Positions 40,541-49,608 of a DNA stretch of 64,000 nt are shown here, one piece after another (the first letter of the stretch is position 1; every line of letters begins with the position of its first letter). Where the stretch lies: NCBI GenBank assembly GCA_012728915.1, contig JAAYEC010000003.1, positions 1 through 64,000 on the forward strand, read 5' to 3'. Position numbers and translations under genes: made by a program. The DNA comes from Deltaproteobacteria bacterium. GTDB taxonomy: Bacteria > Desulfobacterota > Syntrophia > Syntrophales > UBA2192. The notes beneath the pieces were generated by a model. That model saw only the letters and a program-made list of their open reading frames with translations, was not told the DNA's origin and ran no database searches.

Positions 40541-40646
40541 AAGAAGGTAAGAAGGTGAGAGGGTGAGAAAGTTGGATTGGCCGCAGGCCGAATGGTCACG
40601 CGATCACTATTCCAACCTTCTCACCTTCAAACCCTCTCACCCTCTT
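40541..40646. repeat. Word-repeat quasi-palindrome, site D
   Basis: Two 36-base arms (40541-40576 and 40611-40646) are reverse complements with about seven mismatches. The left arm consists of words such as AAGGTAAG, AAGGTGAG and AGGGTGAG; the right arm carries their pyrimidine complements. The loop contains a small TTGGCC / GGCCGAA fold. It lies between hisG and hisB. Confidence 0.88.
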
Positions 40647-40707
40647 GATGAGAAGACACTGCATCCGGACTGATTCAGGGCAAGAAAAGATCGCGACGGG
40701 GGAGGGT

Positions 40708-41295
40708 ATGGCACGGAAGGCCAGGGTCGAGCGGAAGACATCGGAGACGAACATCCGGATCCTCCTGGATCTCGACGGGACGGGGAAAGGCAGGATCGAC
40801 ACGACGATCCCCTTCCTGGACCACATGCTGACGCTCACAGCCCGTCACGGCCTCTTCGACCTCACAGTGAAGGGCAGCGGGGACACGGACGTCGATGACC
40901 ATCACCTGGTGGAGGACATCGGCATCTGCCTGGGCCGGGCCTTCAGGGAGGCCCTTGCCGGGAAGCAGGGGATCAGCCGGTACGGCTCCGCCACGGTCCC
41001 CATGGACGAGAGCCTTGCCTCGGTCCACCTGGATATCTCCGGCCGGTCGTGCCTGGCTTACGACGCCCGTTTCGGTACGCGCCGGATCAAGACATTCGAC
41101 CTGGCGCTGATCCGTGAATTCTTCCACGCCTTTGCCGACGCGGGCGGAATCACCTTGCACGTCAGGGTCCTGTATGGTAAGAACAACCATCACATGGCGG
41201 AGGCGATCTTCAAGGCCTTTGCCCGCGCCCTGCGCGAAGCGGTCGCAGTGAACACCCGTATCCGCGGGGTCCTCTCCACGAAAGGGACCCTTTGA
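40708..41295 (+). CDS. hisB: Imidazoleglycerol-phosphate dehydratase
   Basis: This 195-residue enzyme dehydrates imidazole glycerol phosphate. It has both metal-binding histidine motifs, DDHHLVEDIGI and KNNHHMAEAIFKA, and the early FLDHMLTLTARHGLFDL. It is monofunctional, without the HAD phosphatase. ATG at 40708 follows GGGGGAGGG closely; an in-frame ATG at 40648 has no ribosome site. Confidence 0.95.
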   Translation: MARKARVERKTSETNIRILLDLDGTGKGRIDTTIPFLDHMLTLTARHGLFDLTVKGSGDTDVDDHHLVEDIGICLGRAFREALAGKQGISRYGSATVPMDESLASVHLDISGRSCLAYDARFGTRRIKTFDLALIREFFHAFADAGGITLHVRVLYGKNNHHMAEAIFKAFARALREAVAVNTRIRGVLSTKGTL

Positions 41296-41383
41296 TTTGA
41301 TTCCAGATCCGGCGACAGCCGCCTTTCCGTTCTTTGTGTTTCCGGCCAGGCAGCGTCCTCATTTCACCCGGGCGGGGGGCAGA

Positions 41384-42073
41384 GTGAAACCCTTTTCGAA
41401 ATCCGTTATGGCCCATCTGGCGGCGTTCTGCGCGGTGCTGCCTCTCCTGGCCGGTTGTGCCTCGAGCACGCCGGTGCGCACGGCCGCGTCCTCGAAGGAG
41501 CCTGTCGTGCTCAAGAGGGTCGCCGTCGTGCCCTTCGAGAAACTCACCTCGGACGATGCGAGCCGCATGGCCCGCTGTCCGGTCAGCGGTACCGTTTTCA
41601 CGACCTGTGATGTGCCGCAGAATGCCGATTTGACCGTCCAGGAATTCTTTCTGGAAAGGCTGGAAAAGTCGGGCAGGTACTCCGTCATTCCTCCTTACCA
41701 GAGCGATACCGTATACCGGAAGGTGAAGGTCGACAGCCCCAAGGCTCCAGCGGCGCAGCAGCTGCGGGAGACCGGAAAGGCCCTCGAAGTCGACGGGGTC
41801 GTGGCCGGCTACGTGGCCTGCTTCCGGGAGCGTGTAGGGTACAAGTACTCGGCTGAGCGGCCCGCGTCGGTCGCCCTCGGCATCTACCTGATTCGCGTCA
41901 GTGACGGCGAGCTGGTCTGGGGGAGCGTCTACGAGAAGACGCAGCAGTCGCTCTCCGAGAACATCCTGCAGGCCTCGACCTTCTTCGGCAGGGGGCTGAA
42001 GTGGGTGACGGCCGGGGAGCTGGCCGAAGACGGCGTCGACGAGATGCTGAAAACCTTCCCCGGGTACCGGTAG
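41384..42073 (+). CDS. Putative lipoprotein (CsgG/GNA1162-like fold)
   Basis: This 229-residue protein starts at GTG 41384, with a GGGGGG run four bases upstream. The signal has KPFSK then a hydrophobic stretch and lipobox LLAGC. The mature part reads KRVAVVPFEKLTSD and LTVQEFFLERLEKSGRYSVIPP, then GKALEVDGVVAGYVACFRERVG, and ends with GIYLIRVSDGELVWGSVYEKTQQSL. That pattern resembles envelope lipoproteins of the CsgG or GNA1162 kind. The function is unknown. It sits within the his cluster, 88 bases after hisB and 71 bases before hisA. Confidence 0.7.
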   Translation: MKPFSKSVMAHLAAFCAVLPLLAGCASSTPVRTAASSKEPVVLKRVAVVPFEKLTSDDASRMARCPVSGTVFTTCDVPQNADLTVQEFFLERLEKSGRYSVIPPYQSDTVYRKVKVDSPKAPAAQQLRETGKALEVDGVVAGYVACFRERVGYKYSAERPASVALGIYLIRVSDGELVWGSVYEKTQQSLSENILQASTFFGRGLKWVTAGELAEDGVDEMLKTFPGYR

Positions 42074-42144
42074 GCGGCCCGACCGGGCGGGGACTGGATT
42101 TTGTATGAGTCAGAACCGGGCTCCCGGTTCCGGAGTCGCATTCC

Positions 42145-42927
42145 TTGATCATCATTCCAGCCATTGACATCCGCGGCGGCAGGTGCGTACGGCTCCTCCA
42201 GGGGGATTTCCGGCGCGAGACCGTCTACAGCGGCGATCCCGTGGAGGTGGCGCGCCGGTGGGCCGGTGCGGGAGCCGAGCGGATCCACATCGTCGATCTC
42301 GACGGCTCCCGCGAGGGGCGCCCCGTCAACGACGCCGTCATCCGTCGCATCCTTTCCGCCATCGACGTGCCCGTCGAGCTGGGGGGCGGCATCCGGGACC
42401 TTGCCACGGTGGACACCTACCTCGGCCTGGGTGTCCGCTGGGTCATTCTGGGCACGGCGGCGCTCAAGAACCGCGGGTTTGTCGTCGAGGCCTGCCGGCG
42501 CCACCCGGGACGGGTGATCCTGGGCATCGACGCGAAGGACGGGAAGGTCGCCGTCGAGGGATGGACGGAGGCCACGGGGGCGGACGCGCTCGAGGTCGCG
42601 AAACGCTACGAGGGACTCGGGCTCGCGGCGCTGGTCTACACGGATATCAGCCGCGACGGCATGGAGACGGGCGTCAATGTGCCCGCCACCGAGCGCCTGG
42701 CCCGGTCCGCGGGGATCCCCGTCATCGCCTCGGGCGGCGTTGCCGGGATCGGGGACATCGAACGGCTGCTGACCGTGGCGGCCTCCGGCATTCTCGGTGT
42801 GATCACGGGCAAGGCCCTCTACACGGGCGCGTTGGACCTTGCGGAGGCCATCGCACGGACGAAAGAAGAGGGTAAGAGGGTAAATAGGGTTGAATTGCCT
42901 GGTGACATGAATCCGGCTGGAAGCTGA
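42145..42927 (+). CDS. hisA: ProFAR isomerase (HisA) with repeat-derived tail
   Basis: This TIM-barrel enzyme isomerises ProFAR to PRFAR in histidine synthesis. The two phosphate-binding half-barrel repeats show IIIPAIDIRGGRCVRL, VELGGGIRD, YTDISRDGMETGVN and IASGGVAGIGD. The start must be TTG at 42145: it precedes the first beta strand and no ATG is available. The enzyme normally ends near AEAIARTK; here about 20 more residues are encoded by the purine words of repeat site E. HisF and HisH genes are not nearby. Confidence 0.93.
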   Translation: MIIIPAIDIRGGRCVRLLQGDFRRETVYSGDPVEVARRWAGAGAERIHIVDLDGSREGRPVNDAVIRRILSAIDVPVELGGGIRDLATVDTYLGLGVRWVILGTAALKNRGFVVEACRRHPGRVILGIDAKDGKVAVEGWTEATGADALEVAKRYEGLGLAALVYTDISRDGMETGVNVPATERLARSAGIPVIASGGVAGIGDIERLLTVAASGILGVITGKALYTGALDLAEAIARTKEEGKRVNRVELPGDMNPAGS

Positions 42928-42954
42928 CCCAACCGTCTTTCCCTCTCACCCTGT
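42867..42954. repeat. Word-repeat quasi-palindrome, site E
   Basis: AGAGGGTAAGAGGGTAAATAGGGTTG-type words (42867-42892) are matched by pyrimidine sequence at 42930-42954, complementary with several mismatches. The left arm and part of the loop lie inside the end of the hisA reading frame. Confidence 0.7.
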
Positions 42955-43045
42955 CCACTTCGCGCCCGGGGTATGGACGGGCGCGGGAGCCGCGGAGCAG
43001 GCACATGGAAAAGAACTCTTCCGAACGGAAACAGGGGGTGAAGAG

Positions 43046-43390
43046 ATGAGCGACTGTATCTTCTGCAAGATCGTCAAAGGGGAGATCCCCTGCAGCAAGG
43101 TCATGGAAACGGACCGGATCCTCGCCTTCAACGACATCCACCCGGTTGCGCCCGTCCACGTCCTCATTGTCCCGAAGGAACACGTCGCGACCTTCAACGA
43201 CGTCGGGGAGAGCCGGGGGGAGGTGCTGGCCGAGATGTACCGGGCCGCGCAGACGATCGCCCGGGAAAAAGGGATCGCCGAGACGGGGTACCGGGTCACC
43301 GTCAACGTCAACCCCGACGGGGGACAGATCATCTTCCACCTCCACATGCACGTTTTCGGGGGCCGGAAACTCACGGATGCCATGGGCTGA
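43046..43390 (+). CDS. HIT-family nucleotide phosphoramidase (HINT type)
   Basis: This 114-residue protein begins CIFCKIVKGEIPC and carries AFNDIHPVAPVHVLIVPKEH and the histidine triad HLHMHVFGG. It hydrolyses purine nucleotide phosphoramidates in characterised members. ATG at 43046 has GGGGGTG upstream. It stands between hisA and the PEP synthase on the same strand. Confidence 0.93.
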   Translation: MSDCIFCKIVKGEIPCSKVMETDRILAFNDIHPVAPVHVLIVPKEHVATFNDVGESRGEVLAEMYRAAQTIAREKGIAETGYRVTVNVNPDGGQIIFHLHMHVFGGRKLTDAMG

Positions 43391-43490
43391 AAAGAGCTTT
43401 CCCGTTGACTCACCGGGGCAAACCTGATAGGGATTTTGCGGCCGCGGGGCGGGTGGACACAGGGCATCAACATCTTCGGGGAGGATGGAC

Positions 43491-45899
43491 ATGAATAAAA
43501 AAAGACTGGTCATCTGGTTTGACGAGCTTCAGCTGAAAGACATACCCGAGGTGGGGGGGAAGAACGCCTCGCTCGGCGAGATGAGGCAGAACCTGCAGAA
43601 AAAGGGGGTCAACATCCCCGACGGGTATGCCGTCACGGCCCACGCGTACCGGTACCTGATCGAATCGGCCGGGATCTGGGACAAGATCAAGGAGATCCTG
43701 AAGGATCTGGACACCCACGACATCCGAAACCTCAGCGCCCGGGGCAGGAAGGTGCGCAGCCTGATCTACAACGCGAAAATGCCCGGGGATCTCCGGGATG
43801 AGATCGTCAAGGCCTACAGGCGGCTCTGCGAGGAGTACGGCGAGAACACCGACGTAGCCGTCCGAAGCTCCGCAACGGCGGAGGACCTCCCCGACGCGAG
43901 CTTTGCGGGCCAGCAGGAGACCTTCCTGAACATCCGGGGCGAGGAGGCCCTCATCGACGCCTGCAAGCGCTGCTTCGCCTCCCTCTTCACGGACCGCGCC
44001 ATCTCCTACCGCTTCGACAAGGGCTTTGACCACGAGAGCGTGTTCCTCTCTATCGGCGTTCAGAAGATGGTCCGTTCCGACATCGGCGCCTCGGGTGTCA
44101 TCTTCTCCATCGACACCGAGAGCGGCTTCAAGAATGCCGTGCTCATCACGTCGTCCTACGGTCTCGGCGAGACGGTCGTCCAGGGGACCGTCAACCCCGA
44201 CGAGTTCTACGTCTTCAAGCCGACGCTCAGACAGGGCTTCCGGCCCATCGTCCAGAAGAAGCTCGGGACGAAGGAGATCAAGATGATCTACTCGAGGAAG
44301 AAGGGCCTCGAATCGACGGAGATCAAGCCCGTCCCCCGTGCGCAGCGCGACGTCTTCAGCATCAGCGACGACGAGATCATCACGCTGGCCCAGTGGGCAT
44401 GCATCATCGAGGACCACTACTCCGCCGAGGCCGGCTACTTCAAGCCCATGGACATCGAGTGGGGCCGCGACGGCGTGACCGGGGAGCTCTTCATCCTCCA
44501 GGCCCGGCCCGAGACCGTTCAGTCCCAGAAGGACGCCAACGTCCTTGAGAGCTACGTGTTGCTCGAGCAGAGGAAACCGCTCGTAACGGGCACGGCCGTA
44601 GGTTCCAAGATCGGCTCCGGCCGCGTCAACGTCATCCACTCCGTGGCGGACATCAAGAACTTCAGGAAGGGCGAGGTGCTGGTGACGGACATGACCGACC
44701 CGGACTGGGAGCCCATCATGAAGATTGCCGCCGCCATCGTGACCAACAAGGGTGGTCGGACCTGCCACGCGGCCATCGTGAGCCGCGAGCTCGGCGTTCC
44801 CTGCATCGTCGGGACCGGCCGGGGCACCGAGGCCCTGAAGAAGTCCGTGGAGGCCACCGTTTCCTGCGCCGAGGGCGAGACGGGCAACGTCTATGACGGC
44901 CTGCTGAAATACGATGTGCGGCGCGTCAACCTCCAGAACCTACAGCGGCCCAGGACGAAGATCATGATGAACGTGGGCAATCCCGAAAACGCCTTCGACA
45001 TCGCCAACATCCCCAACGACGGCGTCGGCCTTGCGCGGCTCGAGTTCATCATCAATCAGTACGTCCGCATCCACCCGATGGCGCTGGTGCAGTTCGAGAA
45101 GGTGAAGGACCGGAAGGTCCGCAGGGAAATCGAGGCGCTCACGAAGGGCTACGAGAACCGCACGGACTTTTTCGTCGACAAGCTCGCCCAGGGCATCGCG
45201 AAGATCGCCGCGGCCTTCTACCCCAACGACGTCATCACCCGCATGAGCGACTTCAAGAGCAACGAGTATGCGAACCTCATCGGCGGCAAGTACTTCGAGC
45301 CCGTCGAGGAGAACCCGATGATCGGCTGGCGCGGCGCCTCCCGGTACTACGACGACAAGTATCGCGACGGCTTCGCGCTGGAGTGCCGGGCCATCAAGAA
45401 GGTCCGCGGCGAGATGGGCCTCAAGAACGTCAAGCCCATGATCCCCTTCTGCCGGACCGTGGAGGAAGGCAAGCGGGTGATCGAGGTCATGCGCGACAAC
45501 GGGATCGTGCAGGGCGAGGACGGTCTGGAGATCTACATGATGGTGGAGATCCCGAGCAACGTGATCCTCGTGGAGGAGTTCGCGAAGATCTTTGACGGCT
45601 TCTCCATCGGCTCCAACGATCTCACGCAGCTCACCCTCGGCCTCGACCGCGACTCGGCGCAGGTGTCCCACATCTTCAACGAACGCAACCAGGCCGTGCT
45701 GACGCTGGTGCGGGACGTCATCACGAAAGCCCGGAAGCTGGGGAAGAAGATCGGCATCTGCGGGCAGGCGCCCAGCGATTACCCCGAGTTCGCCCGGTTC
45801 ATCGTCGAGTGCGGGATCGACAGCATGTCGCTCAACGCCGACACGGTGATCAAAACCACGCTCGACATCATCGAGACGGAGAAGAATCTGGGGAAATGA
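43491..45899 (+). CDS. ppsA: Phosphoenolpyruvate synthase
   Basis: This 802-residue enzyme makes PEP from pyruvate and ATP, a gluconeogenic step suited to growth on small acids. The N-terminal ATP-grasp part has VGGKNASLGEM and AVRSSATAEDLPDASFAGQQ. The phosphohistidine is in GGRTCHAAIVSRELGVP. The C-terminal PEP/pyruvate barrel has GLARLEFI, GSNDLTQLTLGLDRDS and the end motif ICGQAPSDYPEFA. ATG at 43491 is spaced six bases from GGGGAGG; an ATG two codons earlier abuts that site. Confidence 0.95.
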   Translation: MNKKRLVIWFDELQLKDIPEVGGKNASLGEMRQNLQKKGVNIPDGYAVTAHAYRYLIESAGIWDKIKEILKDLDTHDIRNLSARGRKVRSLIYNAKMPGDLRDEIVKAYRRLCEEYGENTDVAVRSSATAEDLPDASFAGQQETFLNIRGEEALIDACKRCFASLFTDRAISYRFDKGFDHESVFLSIGVQKMVRSDIGASGVIFSIDTESGFKNAVLITSSYGLGETVVQGTVNPDEFYVFKPTLRQGFRPIVQKKLGTKEIKMIYSRKKGLESTEIKPVPRAQRDVFSISDDEIITLAQWACIIEDHYSAEAGYFKPMDIEWGRDGVTGELFILQARPETVQSQKDANVLESYVLLEQRKPLVTGTAVGSKIGSGRVNVIHSVADIKNFRKGEVLVTDMTDPDWEPIMKIAAAIVTNKGGRTCHAAIVSRELGVPCIVGTGRGTEALKKSVEATVSCAEGETGNVYDGLLKYDVRRVNLQNLQRPRTKIMMNVGNPENAFDIANIPNDGVGLARLEFIINQYVRIHPMALVQFEKVKDRKVRREIEALTKGYENRTDFFVDKLAQGIAKIAAAFYPNDVITRMSDFKSNEYANLIGGKYFEPVEENPMIGWRGASRYYDDKYRDGFALECRAIKKVRGEMGLKNVKPMIPFCRTVEEGKRVIEVMRDNGIVQGEDGLEIYMMVEIPSNVILVEEFAKIFDGFSIGSNDLTQLTLGLDRDSAQVSHIFNERNQAVLTLVRDVITKARKLGKKIGICGQAPSDYPEFARFIVECGIDSMSLNADTVIKTTLDIIETEKNLGK

Positions 45900-45900
45900 C

Positions 45901-45943
45901 AAGGGCAGGCTAAGGGCAAAAGGCTGAAGGCGAAGGGCAGGAC
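45901..45943. repeat. Purine word-repeat, site F (one arm)
   Basis: After the ppsA stop, GGC words alternate with purine runs: GGCAGGCTAAGGGC, AAAAGGCTGAAGGCG, AAGGGCAGG. No pyrimidine partner is evident within the short gap, so this may be a half-site or decayed copy. Confidence 0.5.
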
Positions 45944-45953
45944 GCAACTCGGA

Positions 45954-47540
45954 TCAATTCAGGTCGAGACCTTTATAGTAGTGGAGGAGGATCTCCCGGT
46001 AGGGGGATCCTCCTTCTGCCATCATGCGGGCCCCCCACTGGCTCAACCCCACCCCGTGGCCGGAACCCCGGCCTTCGAAGCGGATTCCCGGTCCGATGCT
46101 CCCGGCCGTGAAGAGGGTGCTTTTGATCAGGGCCGGATCCGTCGAGGTGCGGAACTGGTTTCCGCTGAGAATGGTCGTTCCCGAGCTGTGATCGATCCTG
46201 ACTTTCGTGACGCGGCCCGAGGGGCTGACCGATGAAAGCTCAACGCCGCGGATCTCGCCGACCTTGAATCCATTGCGGTTCAGGGCATCCCGGATCTGCG
46301 CGTAGGTGAGGAATGCCGTCCAGGACGACCCGGGGGCACGGGCGCTGGGCTCGTCGGGGATGGACAGCAGGTAGGGGATGGCAACCCTCCATACGTGGCG
46401 GGCATCTTCCGTCACCCCGCCGCTGTTGGCGTGAAAGTACGTCAGGGCGGGCCGGCCGCCATGGGCAAGGAACCGGCCCCGCGTGGCGTCGACGGCCCGG
46501 CGGGTCCGATCCGTTTCCGCGGGGACCCCGCCGTACACCTGGGAGGAGGTGGTGGCGCAGATGTCGTAGTCGCGGGCGGCGTTGGCTTCCTTCTGGTATC
46601 GGGCAAACGTCCTCGACACCACGGCCTGTGCCTTCAGGGCCTCGTCGGGCCATGCCGGGGGCATTTCCTTCGGGACGACACCGTACAGGTACTCTTCCAG
46701 ATCGACGAGGTTGTGGGCGGCAAGCCGCCCCTGGCCGGATGCCGCGATCCGCCACGTCCCTCGGTAGAGGGTCCCATTGACGCGCAGCATGCCGCCCTTC
46801 CCCGCCGAGAGGAGGCATTCCGCGAGGGGGTAGGGCTGCCCGCCGATGAACAGGAGCCCGCCGTCGAAACGGAGTCGCGTTTCCTGCCGGGGGGCGATCG
46901 TGGAGAGAACCCCGCCGCCCGAAGGGTTTCGAACCTCGATGCGCGAAGAGGAAGCCACGCGGATCTCCCCGGCATTTTCCAGGACGAGAACCCGGATCGC
47001 GTTGCCGCGTTCCCGGCGGGCCGCCTGTTCGCGGGCTTTCCGGTCGGCCTCGCCGGGCGGGTGGTCGCTGGCATCCCGCATGAAGGCGGCCACGTCGCGC
47101 CGGCTCCCGAAAGGGAATTTCGCGAGGTAAAGCCCGAAGAGACGGGAGGCCTCCCGGTAGCGTTCCCTCTCGTATTCCACCCTGGCGGATTCGAAGATGG
47201 CGTCGGCCTCGTAGACCGAACCGCGGCATCTCTCGCGGACCTGGCCGTAAAGCGCCAGCGCGGTCTCGGGGTCCTTCAGGAAGGCGCTGTGAATGGCGGC
47301 CGACATCATCAGCGCCTTCGCCCGATGATCGCCGGCCCCGGGCTGCTCCAGGACGTCCTGGTAATCGGCAAGGGCCTCGAGGTACTCCCCGCGGCTGAAA
47401 TGGGTCTCTGCCTCGCGGAGTTTCCTCGCCGTCTCGTCGGCGGAAAATGCCGGCCCTGCGAAGGGAAGGCAGCAGAGCAGGAACAGCCCGGCGAAGAAGA
47501 GGGCCTTGGAATCCCGCGGCTGGACAACCCCGGGAGGCAT
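45954..47540 (-). CDS. SpoIID/LytB-domain protein with TPR-like N-terminus
   Basis: This 528-residue exported protein has a signal peptide (LFFAGLFLLCCLPFAGPAFSA) and TPR-like helices (about 35-160: AETHFSRGEYLEALADYQDVL, ESARVEYERERYREASRLF). The SpoIID domain follows: LRVNGTLYRGTWRI, LVDLEEYLYGVVPKEMPPAWPDEALKAQAVVSRTFA, HANSGGVTE and GRGSGHGVGLSQWGA. SpoIID relatives are peptidoglycan lytic enzymes; in non-spore-formers they likely act on the wall. Both catalytic-region motifs are present. The gene ends close to the convergent ppsA. Confidence 0.88.
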   Translation of the reverse strand: MPPGVVQPRDSKALFFAGLFLLCCLPFAGPAFSADETARKLREAETHFSRGEYLEALADYQDVLEQPGAGDHRAKALMMSAAIHSAFLKDPETALALYGQVRERCRGSVYEADAIFESARVEYERERYREASRLFGLYLAKFPFGSRRDVAAFMRDASDHPPGEADRKAREQAARRERGNAIRVLVLENAGEIRVASSSRIEVRNPSGGGVLSTIAPRQETRLRFDGGLLFIGGQPYPLAECLLSAGKGGMLRVNGTLYRGTWRIAASGQGRLAAHNLVDLEEYLYGVVPKEMPPAWPDEALKAQAVVSRTFARYQKEANAARDYDICATTSSQVYGGVPAETDRTRRAVDATRGRFLAHGGRPALTYFHANSGGVTEDARHVWRVAIPYLLSIPDEPSARAPGSSWTAFLTYAQIRDALNRNGFKVGEIRGVELSSVSPSGRVTKVRIDHSSGTTILSGNQFRTSTDPALIKSTLFTAGSIGPGIRFEGRGSGHGVGLSQWGARMMAEGGSPYREILLHYYKGLDLN

Positions 47541-47612
47541 TGCAGAGCGTCTTGCTGCTGTTCCGTTTCCCAGCTTCTTACCTACTGACCTTCCGGACTT
47601 CTTCCTGACATT

Positions 47613-47998
47613 GGTGTGTCGGAGCAGGCTGTAAGCCGAGTCCTGTTCCCCCCTTCGGTCACCCTCCGGGGAGCGATGATCATTACTCTGGGGCGGCAGT
47701 TGCCTGACGCCTCAAGCGACCTACCCGGGAGCTCGGGCGGGCCGCCCTCGAGCGCTCCCCTATGCGGTCTTGCTCCGGATGGGGTTTGCCTAGCTTCCCC
47801 GGTCACCCGGGGAACTGGTGAGCTCTTACCTCGCCTTTTCACCCTTACCCCTCGACAAGCTCGGGGCGGTATGTTTTCTGTGGCACTTTCCCTGGGGTCG
47901 CCCCCGGTCGCTGTTAGCGACCATCCTGCCCTGTGGAGCTCGGACTTTCCTCCGGCCCGGTGAGGGGCCCGCGATCATCCCGCCTGCTCCGACACGCC
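47613..47998 (-). ncRNA. rnpB: RNase P RNA, bacterial class A
   Basis: The minus strand begins GTGTCGGAGCAGGC, which pairs with GCCTGCTCCGACAC at the 3' end to form P1. It contains the universal GAGGAAAGTCCGAGCTCC and ACAGGGCAGGATGG signatures. Near the end it carries the CGGCTTACAG element. It provides the catalytic subunit that matures tRNA 5' ends. Length (about 385 bases) and order fit type A. It lies between rnhA and the SpoIID-like gene. Confidence 0.95.
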
Positions 47999-48129
47999 CT
48001 ATTCTCCGATGGCGCCAACGAATTTGCAATGATTATTTGGAGTTGTCGGCGCAAGACAGCCGTGTGCATTCGATGACGGCGTGCCTCAACGATCGTTTCG
48101 CTTTCCGTTCTTCCCGACTTTCCATCTTC

Positions 48130-48555
48130 CTAGGTGCCGCTTTTCCCGAGCGCCTCGTCGAGCGCCTCGTTGGCAAGCCGGTCGGCCAGCACGTTTTCGC
48201 TGCGGCGGACATGCTCCACGCGCCATGTGTCGAACCGTGAAAGCAGGGCCCGCGCGTCTGCCATGAGGGGCTGAAGGTCGGGCTTCTTGACGCGATAGAT
48301 TCCCTGCAGCTGGCGCACGAGGAGCTCGGAGTCCATGAAGACGGAGATCGAGCGGCAGCCCTGCTTGAGGGCTTCCTCGAGCCCCAGGAGCAGGGCGCGA
48401 TACTCGGCGATGTTGTTGGTGCAGTGGCCCAGAAACTTCTTTGCCCGGGCGATCTCCCGTCCGTCGACGGACAGGAGGACGGCGCCGGCCCCCCCGAAGC
48501 CGGGATTGCCGCGGCAGGCCCCGTCGGTGAAGAGAAGGAGGGTCTTATTCTCCAT
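48130..48555 (-). CDS. rnhA: Ribonuclease HI-family protein
   Basis: This 141-residue enzyme cleaves RNA in RNA-DNA hybrids. The four acidic residues are seen in LFTDGACRGNPG, NNIAEYRALLLGLE, FMDSELLVRQL and VLADRLANEAL. It is the short YpdQ/archaeal-like type with the basic handle region absent. ATG at 48555 overlaps the end of the zinc-ribbon gene by 11 bases, so they are translationally coupled. Confidence 0.92.
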   Translation of the reverse strand: MENKTLLLFTDGACRGNPGFGGAGAVLLSVDGREIARAKKFLGHCTNNIAEYRALLLGLEEALKQGCRSISVFMDSELLVRQLQGIYRVKKPDLQPLMADARALLSRFDTWRVEHVRRSENVLADRLANEALDEALGKSGT

Positions 48556-49264
48556 TGGCGCCTTCTTCCCAATACAGGATCCGGTTGCAGTTCGGGCAGC
48601 ACAGGATCTGCTCAGAACGTTGAAGCTCGTTGTAGAGCTGAGGCGGGATGTTCATGTTGCAGCCGCTGCAGATCCCCTTTCGTGCGGCCACAATGGCGAT
48701 TCCGTTCCGCCGGACCTTGATCATTTCGTACCGGCGGCGCAGGCTGGGCTCCAGATTCCCGATGAGGGCGTCGAACCGCGCCTTTTGCTCCTGCAGGGCC
48801 CCGTCGAGGGAGGCCATGTCTTCGTCGATTTTTTTCCGCTCCGCCTCGAACGTCGCGCGGACCTGCTCGAATTCCCTCTCGTGGACCCTGAGGGCCCCCC
48901 GCCTCTCGTCGATGCGGTCATAGAGGACCAGGATTTCCTCCTCGATCCTTCCATTTGCCTGTTCGAGGGTTTCGATCTCCGTGAGCATCGCCTGGTATTC
49001 CTTGTTGGTCTTGACCTCGAGGAGACGTTCCTTCGCTTTCCGGAGCCTGTCCTGGCCCGTTTTCAGCTCCGATTCCCTTTCCCGGTGCAGCTTGTTGAGC
49101 CCCTCGAGCCCCGTTCGCTCTTCCTCGATCCGTTCCTTGCTGAGCCGGAACGACTGATCGAGTTCGGCGGCTTTCTCGGGAAGGGTTTGCTTTCGGTTGT
49201 TCAGGGTTCGGACGTTCTGGTCGATTTTCTGGATGTCGACAAGCAGGGTGATCTGGTCTTTCAA
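48545..49264 (-). CDS. Coiled-coil protein with C4-type zinc ribbon
   Basis: This 239-residue protein is a long antiparallel coiled coil (about 1-190) followed by CSGCNMNIPPQLYNEL and CCPNCNRILYW, a C4 zinc ribbon. It matches the widespread bacterial zf-RING_7/CT398-like family, implicated in nucleic-acid or secretion-related roles in some species. It starts at TTG 49264 with a GGGAG site; the longer frame to 49531 runs through the tRNA and is discarded. It is coupled to the RNase H gene. Confidence 0.85.
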   Translation of the reverse strand: MKDQITLLVDIQKIDQNVRTLNNRKQTLPEKAAELDQSFRLSKERIEEERTGLEGLNKLHRERESELKTGQDRLRKAKERLLEVKTNKEYQAMLTEIETLEQANGRIEEEILVLYDRIDERRGALRVHEREFEQVRATFEAERKKIDEDMASLDGALQEQKARFDALIGNLEPSLRRRYEMIKVRRNGIAIVAARKGICSGCNMNIPPQLYNELQRSEQILCCPNCNRILYWEEGANGE

Positions 49265-49470
49265 TCTCGTTCTCCCGCGTTTCCGTGATGTGAGGCCGAA
49301 CAGGCCGGTTGGCCGGAATAAAAAAAATGCACCGGCTTCGGTGCATCGTTCAGGGGTATCCCGCTGTCGGGCGTGGCTGCGCATCCCGTGTGTATTGAGT
49401 GACTTGCGACGGCTCTGTCCAAGGCTCCGCTCCGCTTTCTGCAGGGGCCTGCGTGCCGGTCCCTGTGAAA

Positions 49471-49546
49471 TGGTGGGCCCACCTGGGTTCGAACCAGGGA
49501 CCTGCCGGTTATGAGCCGGTGGCTCTGCCAATTGAGCTATGGGCCC
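49471..49546 (-). tRNA. tRNA-Met (CAT), elongator type
   Basis: The minus strand has acceptor GGGCCCA pairing with TGGGCCC, D-arm AGCTCAATTGGCAGAGC, anticodon loop CTCATAA, T-arm CCTGGTTCGAACCCAGG, and encoded ACCA. The anticodon CAT could also belong to an Ile tRNA modified by TilS; the body resembles elongator tRNA-Met of related genomes as I recall, so that call is preferred. Confidence 0.85.
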
Positions 49547-49575
49547 CGTAAAAGAAAAATATTATAGAAATCGTA

Positions 49576-49604
49576 TACCTACATTCATTCGGCTGTTTTG
49601 TCAA
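49576..49604 (-). promoter_or_regulatory. Promoter-like pair upstream of the tRNA (CAT)
   Basis: On the minus strand TTGACA (49604-49599) is followed after 17 bases by TAGGTA (49581-49576). It is 30 bases upstream of the mature tRNA end and just after the rpoD stop. Confidence 0.45.
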
Positions 49605-49608
49605 GCCT

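Noticed and set aside
49471-49546. tRNA-Ile (CAT, lysidine type)
   Set aside because: Possible from the anticodon alone, but the body more resembles elongator tRNA-Met; a tRNA classifier would settle it.
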